DNA from: Gemmatimonadota bacterium | GTDB taxonomy: Bacteria > Gemmatimonadota > Gemmatimonadetes > Longimicrobiales > Gaopeijiaceae | Assembly (NCBI GenBank): GCA_022340865.1 | Contig: JAJDNC010000118.1 | Coordinates: 1 to 37,220 of the forward strand | Direction: 5' to 3' | Length of the DNA: 37,220 bases | In this document: positions 32,243-37,220 of the stretch, piece after piece | How the letters are laid out: the number at the start of each line of letters is the position of its first letter | Numbering within the stretch: the first letter of the stretch is position 1 | The notes under the pieces: generated by a model | The model's input: the letters and a program-made list of their open reading frames with translations, nothing else | Told to the model about the DNA's origin: nothing | The model's database searches: none | Translations under genes and position numbers: made by a program

Positions 32243-32692
32243 CTATGCGGACACGCTCGCTCGGGGGGCGCAGCTCGGGCAGTACCCGGACAGCTCCAGG
32301 CGGTATCCCGTGACCAGGAATCCGTCGGCCCGCTCACGCAGCATGTCGAGCTGCGGGCCGGGCAGGCTTCCTTCGATATCGGTCACTCTCCCGCACGCCA
32401 GGCAGCGGGCGTGGTGATGGGGATCCGTTCGCCCATCGTACCGGGCCGATCCGTCGCCATAGGTCAGCTTGACTGCCAGCCCGCACCCGACGAGCGTTTC
32501 CAGGCTCTTGTAGACCGTGGCAAGGGAGATGCCGGGAAGGTCGTGGCGCACGGCGAGAAAGACCTCGTCGGCCGTAGGGTGCTGATCCGTCGCGACCAGT
32601 GTCCTGTAGACCGCGGCACGCTGCTCTGTGAAGCGCTGCCCGCTCTCTTCCAGGGCGTGGCGGAGGAGGACCTCCGTGGTTTCTGTCTGCAT
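32243..32692 (-). CDS. Fur-family metalloregulator
   Basis: A 149-residue Fur/PerR/Zur-type repressor. The N-terminal winged helix has GQRFTEQRAAVYRTL, HPTADEVFLAV and GISLATVYKSLETLVGCG. The dimerisation part has YDGRTDPHHHARCLACGRVTDIEG and a C-terminal YCPSC; the two CxxC pairs form the structural zinc site. HHH plus the following C fit the regulatory metal site. Fur, PerR and Zur cannot be told apart from this alone. ATG 32692 is best spaced from GGGAAA; ATG 32698 is an alternative. It heads an operon with the oxidase and DacB, behind a good promoter. Confidence 0.9.
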   Translation of the reverse strand: MQTETTEVLLRHALEESGQRFTEQRAAVYRTLVATDQHPTADEVFLAVRHDLPGISLATVYKSLETLVGCGLAVKLTYGDGSARYDGRTDPHHHARCLACGRVTDIEGSLPGPQLDMLRERADGFLVTGYRLELSGYCPSCAPRASVSA

Positions 32693-32752
32693 GGTCATTT
32701 TCCCGATAATTCTCGCGCCCACCGCTCCTTTCCGGAGCGTAGAAACACCTGA

Positions 32753-32782
32753 AAATTAGAAGCGTTCCGCTCTTTGTGTCAA
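32753..32782 (-). promoter_or_regulatory. Sigma70-like promoter of the Fur operon
   Basis: On the minus strand TTGACA (32782-32777), 18 bases, then TAATTT (32758-32753), in an AT-rich patch. The expected start is near 32746. The leader to ATG 32692 contains a perfect 6-base inverted repeat CGCTCC/GGAGCG (32723-32739), a possible operator or hairpin. TCAATCAATCAA lies just upstream of the -35. Confidence 0.65.
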
Positions 32783-32835
32783 TCAATCAAACGCATGACA
32801 ATGTCCTCTTTTCCGTTTCCGTACGAGGCTTCGGC

Positions 32836-33396
32836 ATGAGCGGCCCGGACGGTGGGGCGATCCTGACCCTGGAGCCCCTCGTCGAGGCGGTTCGGGAGGG
32901 GGTCGAACCCTCCGGGTGGCGCCTCTCCGGCCTCCAGAAGACCACGAGCTACGAGTTCCAGGGGCGCTGGGAGGGGGACTCCACACGCTCCGCCTATCTC
33001 TTCTTCCACCCTTCTCCCGGGCCGGACTGGGCTACCCTGGACGTGTTTCTCGACGAGACGTCGCGAGGGCTGTCCGGGAACCTCGCCCTGGTGGTGGACG
33101 CCCGCAGCCTCTCGGAGCTCGGCGACGTAACCGGGTCGCTGGGTGCTTTGGCCGAGCTCGCGCGGGGTCACCTCCCGCGGCGCTATCGAGCCCCGCTGAC
33201 GCTGCGGATGCACCTGGAGACGCTGGACGCCGACCCCGGCTCCGCCCAGGCCGAGATCCGGTTCAAGGTGCGCATACCGCGCTCATGCATCGCCTCGGGG
33301 GTGCCGGACGTCTCCGCGATGGCGGCCAAGGCGGCGAGTGCGCTGCGCGCCCTGCTCGAGGACCCTGGGCTCACCCCGTTCCTCGACGTGAGGTGA
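32836..33396 (+). CDS. Hypothetical protein
   Basis: A 186-residue soluble, acidic protein, unrecognised. It has a strand-rich first half ([30 protein letters not shown], then [28 protein letters not shown]) and a helical C-terminal half ending [17 protein letters not shown] 32836 follows GAGG at about seven bases; earlier in-frame codons lie inside the Fur promoter. It diverges from the Fur operon by about 140 bases and could be controlled from the same region. No transmembrane or export signal. Confidence 0.6.
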   Translation: MSGPDGGAILTLEPLVEAVREGVEPSGWRLSGLQKTTSYEFQGRWEGDSTRSAYLFFHPSPGPDWATLDVFLDETSRGLSGNLALVVDARSLSELGDVTGSLGALAELARGHLPRRYRAPLTLRMHLETLDADPGSAQAEIRFKVRIPRSCIASGVPDVSAMAAKAASALRALLEDPGLTPFLDVR

Positions 33397-33571
33397 CGTC
33401 CGGCTCCCCTCCGGCCCGGCGGTCCCGCGGGAGTCGCAGATGTCTCGGCGAGACGGGCATGGGCGAACGTGCGATGCTTGCCTCCTCTGGCTCGAGGTGC
33501 AGATTGCGTGGTGCGATCCGGGCCATCCATGCCTGCATACGTCCGAGACTCCTGCGACAAAGGACCTGCCC

Positions 33572-35530
33572 ATGAGCGGGGAGACCGGGGCGCTGAGCGC
33601 CCTCCTCAACGAAGAGCGCCGATTCCCCCCCTCCGACAAGTTCCGCCGAGCGGCGGTGATCGCCGACCCCGGCATCTACGAGCGGGCGAGCGCGGACCGG
33701 GAAGCGTACTGGGAGGAATGGGCTAGACAGCTCGACTGGTTCGAGCCGTGGCACACGGTGTTGGAGTGGAAGCCGCCGTTCGCGAAGTGGTTCCTCGGCG
33801 GAAAGCTGAACGTCTCCTACAACTGTCTGGATCGTCACCTCGCGGGTCCTCTCCGGGACAAGGTGGCCCTTCTCTGGGAGGGAGAGCCCGGCGACACCCG
33901 GAGCTATACCTATGCGGAGCTCCACCGCGACGTGTCGAAGTTCGCCAACGCCCTGAAGGGACTCGGGGTCTCCCGCGGAGATCGGGTGACCATCTACCTG
34001 CCGATGGTTCCGGAGGCGGCCATCGCCATGCTGGCCTGCGCCCGCATCGGTGCCATCCACTCCGTGGTGTTCGGAGGCTTCAGCCCGGAGTCGCTGGCCG
34101 ACCGGAACAACGACGCGCGCTCCAAGGTGCTCATCACGGCGGACGGTGGCTGGCGCCGAGGCGGCACCGTCGCGCTCAAGGCCAACGCCGACGTGGCCCT
34201 GAAGACGTCCCCCACCGTCGAGCACGTGGTGGTGGTACGCCGGGGCGGAGAGCTCTCGGAGAAGCTGAACGTCCCCATGGAGGCGGGACGCGACCACTGG
34301 TACCACGAGCTTATGGAGGGCGCTTCCAACGAGTGCGAGCCCGAACACATGGATGCGGAGGATATCCTCTACATCCTGTACACCTCCGGCACCACGGGAA
34401 AGCCCAAGGGCGTCGTGCACACCACCGGCGGATACCTCACACAAGTCTACGCCACGACGAAGGCCGTCTTCGACCTCAAGGACGGCGACGTGTACTGGTG
34501 CACGGCGGACGTCGGATGGGTCACCGGCCACTCCTACATCGTCTACGGGCCGCTGGCCAACGGAGCCCAGGTCCTCATGTACGAGGGAGCGCCCGACACA
34601 CCCGACCGCGGCCGCTTCTGGCAGATCTGCGAGAAGTACGGCGTGACGGTCTTCTACACGGCGCCCACGGCCATCCGTGCGTTCATGCGCTGGGGCGACC
34701 AGTGGCCGGCCCGCCACGACCTCTCCAAGCTCCGGGTCCTGGGGACCGTGGGAGAGCCCATCAACCCCGAAGCATGGATGTGGTACCACCGCGTCATCGG
34801 AGGAGAGCGCTGTCCCATCGTGGATACGTGGTGGCAGACCGAGACGGGCGCCATCATGATCACGCCGCTGCCCGGCGTGGTGGACACGAAGCCCGGGACG
34901 GCGACCCGGCCGTTCCCGGGCATCGAGGCCACGATCCTCACGGATGCGGGGGACGAGACCGACGCCGGATACCTCGCCATCACGTCCCCGTGGCCTTCCA
35001 TGCTGCGCACCGTGTGGGGGGACGAGGATCGGTATCGGTCGACGTACTGGTCACGCTGGAACGGGACCTACTTCCCCGGCGACGGGGCCAAGCGCGACGG
35101 GGACGGGTACTTCTGGATCCTGGGGCGCGTGGACGACGTCCTCAACGTCGCGGGCCACCGCATCGGCACCATGGAGGTCGAGAGCGCCCTGGTGGACCAT
35201 CCCGCCGTGGCCGAGTCGGCGGTGGTGGGCAAGACCCACGACATCAAGGGTCAGGCCCTGGCCGCTTTCGTTACCCTCAGGGAAGGCTTCGAGCCCACCG
35301 ACGCGCTCATGCGGGAGATCCGCGACCATGTGGGGACCAAGATCGGCGCCATCGCCAAGCCGGAGCTGGTGATCTTCACCGCCGACCTGCCGAAGACACG
35401 GTCGGGCAAGATCATGCGCCGGCTTCTGCGGGACATCGCGGAGGGCCGGACGGTGGGAGACACCACGACGCTGGCGGATCCGGCGGTGGTGGCCAGCCTC
35501 AAGGAGAAGTACGAGCACGAGGAGACCTGA
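33572..35530 (+). CDS. acs: Acetyl-CoA synthetase (AMP-forming)
   Basis: Acs converts acetate, ATP and CoA to acetyl-CoA, through acetyl-AMP. The 652-residue enzyme is full length. It has an N-terminal ACS segment ([11 protein letters not shown]), the ATP loop [11 protein letters not shown] (270-280), [39 protein letters not shown] and the A8 region [27 protein letters not shown]. The C-terminal [16 protein letters not shown] contains Lys613, the lysine acetylated in many Acs enzymes. WWQTETG with a Trp before it limits the pocket to acetate in studied homologues. ATG 33572 is preceded by AAAGGA. Upstream 175 bases hold no other gene; the convergent gap after it has no clear terminator. Confidence 0.96.
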   Translation: MSGETGALSALLNEERRFPPSDKFRRAAVIADPGIYERASADREAYWEEWARQLDWFEPWHTVLEWKPPFAKWFLGGKLNVSYNCLDRHLAGPLRDKVALLWEGEPGDTRSYTYAELHRDVSKFANALKGLGVSRGDRVTIYLPMVPEAAIAMLACARIGAIHSVVFGGFSPESLADRNNDARSKVLITADGGWRRGGTVALKANADVALKTSPTVEHVVVVRRGGELSEKLNVPMEAGRDHWYHELMEGASNECEPEHMDAEDILYILYTSGTTGKPKGVVHTTGGYLTQVYATTKAVFDLKDGDVYWCTADVGWVTGHSYIVYGPLANGAQVLMYEGAPDTPDRGRFWQICEKYGVTVFYTAPTAIRAFMRWGDQWPARHDLSKLRVLGTVGEPINPEAWMWYHRVIGGERCPIVDTWWQTETGAIMITPLPGVVDTKPGTATRPFPGIEATILTDAGDETDAGYLAITSPWPSMLRTVWGDEDRYRSTYWSRWNGTYFPGDGAKRDGDGYFWILGRVDDVLNVAGHRIGTMEVESALVDHPAVAESAVVGKTHDIKGQALAAFVTLREGFEPTDALMREIRDHVGTKIGAIAKPELVIFTADLPKTRSGKIMRRLLRDIAEGRTVGDTTTLADPAVVASLKEKYEHEET

Positions 35531-35643
35531 CGCGGGTCCGTCCAGCGTGGCTTGCCGAGGCTCCCAGGCGCCACGGCCCCGGCTTGGGACGCCGAGGCGA
35601 CGGCCGGAACAGACCTCGGGACCCCGCGTGACCCGGCCACACG

Positions 35644-36519
35644 TCACTCGTTCGCGAACGGGTCCGTGGTCGGGGGGGCCTTCCGCGCTCGCTCCTCGGC
35701 GGACTTCTCCTTCACAGGCCGGGCGGGGATGCCCACGAAGACCCAGTGCGGGCGGGTGTCCTTGGTGAGAATGGCGCCGGCACCCACCATGGAGTCGTCG
35801 GCGATGTGGGTTCCGGCCAGGATGGTGGCGTGGTAGGTGATGCGCACGCCGTCGCCGATGACCGTCTTCGGCGTGACGACGATCCTCCCGTCCACGATGT
35901 CGTGGGTGTGGGAGTATACGTTCGCGAAGTCCGACACCGACGCGCCGTCACCCACTTCGATGCCTCCCCGGTCGTCCATGAGCACATGGCGGTGGATCAC
36001 CACGTCGTCACCCACCTCCATGTTGTAGCCGAACGAGAAGCGCACGAAGGCGAACGCCTTGAAGTTGCGGCCGCACCGCTTGAAGATCCGCTTCGCCAGA
36101 ATGCGCCGGAAGCGGATGCCCAGATCGACGTTCTCGCCCAGAGGGCTCCGGTCGAACATCTCCCAGAGCCAGAGAAGTGGCTTCACGGCCGCGTACCGCT
36201 CCACGTCCGTCTCCTGGTAGTACTCGGGCTCCAGGGTGACGTTGCGCGGGTCCATGTGGGCCAGCGCCAGACGCACCGTGGCAGGCAGGGTCGTGGGGTC
36301 CACTTCGGCGTACTGGGGATAGTACAGCTCGGTGAGGATGCTCCTGCACAGCTCGTTCCGGTCGCAGTCGGGGCGGCTCAACTCGCCGTCCAGCCAGGTC
36401 AACCAGTGATCATACAGCGACGACGCGTCCGGGGAGACGGCAACGGAACGTAGAGGGAGAAAGGGCATGGACGCTCGGGGCGGGAAACCGATCATTTGGG
36501 CCTTGGGGTGCGGCTCCAT
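35644..36519 (-). CDS. Left-handed beta-helix (hexapeptide) acyltransferase
   Basis: The C-terminal half of this roughly 291-residue protein is a hexapeptide-repeat acyltransferase: MEVGDDVVIHRHVLMDDRGGIEVGDGASVSDFANVYSHTHDI, then VIGDGVRITYHATILAGTHIADDSMVGAGAILTKD, with the catalytic-type His in SHTHD. The N-terminal 120 residues are helical and unlike simple maltose/galactoside O-acetyltransferases (DWLTWLDGELSRPDCDRNELCRSILTELYY-type segment). It probably transfers an acyl group to a sugar or lipid-linked substrate. The start may be ATG 36519, 36495 or 36468. It converges on acs and diverges from the DUF2281-like gene. Confidence 0.82.
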   Translation of the reverse strand: MEPHPKAQMIGFPPRASMPFLPLRSVAVSPDASSLYDHWLTWLDGELSRPDCDRNELCRSILTELYYPQYAEVDPTTLPATVRLALAHMDPRNVTLEPEYYQETDVERYAAVKPLLWLWEMFDRSPLGENVDLGIRFRRILAKRIFKRCGRNFKAFAFVRFSFGYNMEVGDDVVIHRHVLMDDRGGIEVGDGASVSDFANVYSHTHDIVDGRIVVTPKTVIGDGVRITYHATILAGTHIADDSMVGAGAILTKDTRPHWVFVGIPARPVKEKSAEERARKAPPTTDPFANE

Positions 36520-36681
36520 CAAACCCCGACCGGGATGGTGGGTTTCCTCCGGGGGAGGGCGAAACGGCGGTCCGCCGCGCGGGCCCGGCCCGTGCGGGGG
36601 CTCCCGGAGAGGGAGCGGGCGTGTAGACTAAGGGCGACCCTCTGCGGCCACGTGCCGTCCACCAACCTCCCGGATCCCACG

Positions 36682-37080
36682 ATGCACGACGTTCTCCGCC
36701 AGCGCCTCCTGCGCAAGATCGAGAGCCTTCCCGACGAGCAGATCTATCAGGTTCTCGACTTCATCGAGTTCCTGGAGTCGAAGTACGTGGAGGTGGCGCC
36801 CATGGAAGCGTCGGGGCTGCAGAAGTTCGCGGAGAACCTGGAGGACAGGCTCCGGAAGAGGGCGGTGAGCCCGGCCACCATCCGCGAGGCGTTTCAGCTG
36901 ATCTCCAGCGCCGACCGGGTGCTTTCGGGCGTGTCGTCGGCGGGGAAGAGGATCCTGGCGGAGTTGAACGAGGTCCTGGAGCGGCCGGCCGACAGTGGAG
37001 AAGATGTCGACCGCGGCCAGACGAAGGACGCCGATTCGCCTCCACCCGAGGACGGAGAGGGGGGTGAAAGAGCGCCCTGA
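36682..37080 (+). CDS. DUF2281-like small protein
   Basis: The first 40 residues of this 132-residue protein, RLLRKIESLPDEQIYQVLDFIEFLESKY, match the short helical DUF2281 pattern found in antitoxin-like and other small proteins. The rest is helical (FAENLEDRLRKR, then GKRILAELNEVLE) and ends in an acidic, Pro/Glu-rich tail. No toxin partner gene lies next to it. ATG 36682 is used; the longer reading upstream is Arg/Pro-rich and unlike a real N-terminus. A cytoplasmic location is likely; role unknown. Confidence 0.65.
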   Translation: MHDVLRQRLLRKIESLPDEQIYQVLDFIEFLESKYVEVAPMEASGLQKFAENLEDRLRKRAVSPATIREAFQLISSADRVLSGVSSAGKRILAELNEVLERPADSGEDVDRGQTKDADSPPPEDGEGGERAP

Positions 37081-37109
37081 AGCCGCGTACGGCGTGGACG
37101 GCCGCGCCG

Positions 37110-37138
37110 TTGACGCTCCGGCGCCCTTCGAATATCCT
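37110..37138 (+). promoter_or_regulatory. Sigma70-like promoter before the last gene
   Basis: TTGACG (37110-37115), exactly 17 bases, TATCCT (37133-37138). Expected transcription start is at about 37144-37146, which is also the first ATG of the next reading frame, so the mRNA may be leaderless. Confidence 0.65.
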
Positions 37139-37143
37139 CACCC

Positions 37144-37220
37144 ATGATACGATTCACCGCTCCTGCGAGCGGGCCCGCGCCCGACCCCGGACCTCCCCAA
37201 CGGGACCCAACCGGGGGCGG
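37144..37220 (+). CDS. Start of an unidentified gene (truncated by window end)
   Basis: ATG 37144 opens a frame with no stop up to the window end, beginning MIRFTAPASGPAPDPGPP, a Pro/Ala/Gly-rich stretch of 25 residues. Nothing identifies it. The evidence is its place directly after a well-spaced promoter; a short Pro-rich frame alone would not be enough, since GC-rich sequence has many open frames. The real start may be further downstream. Confidence 0.3.
   Translation, partial: MIRFTAPASGPAPDPGPPQRDPTGG

Noticed and set aside
33748..35631. A 627-residue open frame on the plus strand inside acs
   Set aside because: It runs in a different frame of acs and is Arg/Gly/His-rich with no motif. 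The acs frame holds every family motif.

Overview
The window is a GC-rich (roughly two-thirds G+C by eye), gene-dense stretch of bacterial chromosome. It opens inside a 5S rRNA and ends at the start of an unidentified gene. A diderm cell plan is suggested by a predicted outer-membrane beta-barrel ending in Phe, several lipoproteins and a full set of murein enzymes. The mix of housekeeping genes, secreted SH3 and metallopeptidase proteins and GTG/TTG starts would fit Gemmatimonadota or a neighbouring phylum. That placement is an inference from gene style, not from a marker gene. I see no phage, transposon, CRISPR array or tRNA.

Layout. 1-139: 3' end of 5S rRNA and its terminator. 166-3417 (minus): V4R-domain protein, ruvX, mltG and thiE, the last three joined by 4-base stop/start overlaps, then a membrane protein. 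3528-5202 (plus): YtxH-like protein and pyrimidine-nucleoside phosphorylase. 5212-7655 (minus): bifunctional class A PBP and a small DUF3343 protein. 7962-11270 (plus): cupin, folK, secreted metallopeptidase and aroB, every junction overlapping. 11364-17499 (plus): AMP-forming ligase behind a good sigma70-like promoter, a NYN/OST-HTH/HhH protein, a 3-methyladenine DNA glycosylase, and etfB-etfA ending at a strong hairpin. 17565-20042 (minus): beta-barrel protein, moeA, and an M23-fold lipoprotein with a substituted catalytic His. 20210-26223 (plus): a three-SH3 secreted protein coupled to an M30-like metallopeptidase lipoprotein, a zinc-ribbon/membrane/winged-helix protein, and a GAF-like plus TPR protein. 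26239-26469 (minus): a tiny lipoprotein made mostly of six identical heptapeptides. 26604-28870 (plus): AraC-type regulator, small unknown protein, class V aminotransferase. 28917-32692 (minus): Fur-family regulator, FAD-linked oxidase, and DacB-type carboxypeptidase with LysM. 32836-35530 (plus): unknown protein and acetyl-CoA synthetase. 35644-36519 (minus): hexapeptide acyltransferase. 36682-37220 (plus): DUF2281-like protein and the start of a further gene.

Themes. Murein synthesis and remodelling recurs (MltG, class A PBP, M23 protein, DacB-LysM), as does acyl-CoA and electron-transfer metabolism (two AMP-forming ligases, EtfAB, FAD oxidase). Cofactor and shikimate genes (thiE, folK, moeA, aroB) are scattered through compact operons. 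No single new defence or mobile system is evident. The least conventional items are the NYN/OST-HTH/HhH protein, the heptapeptide-repeat lipoprotein beside a regulator with a degenerate receiver-like domain, the membrane-tethered winged-helix protein, and the Fur-led operon with an oxidase and a peptidoglycan hydrolase.
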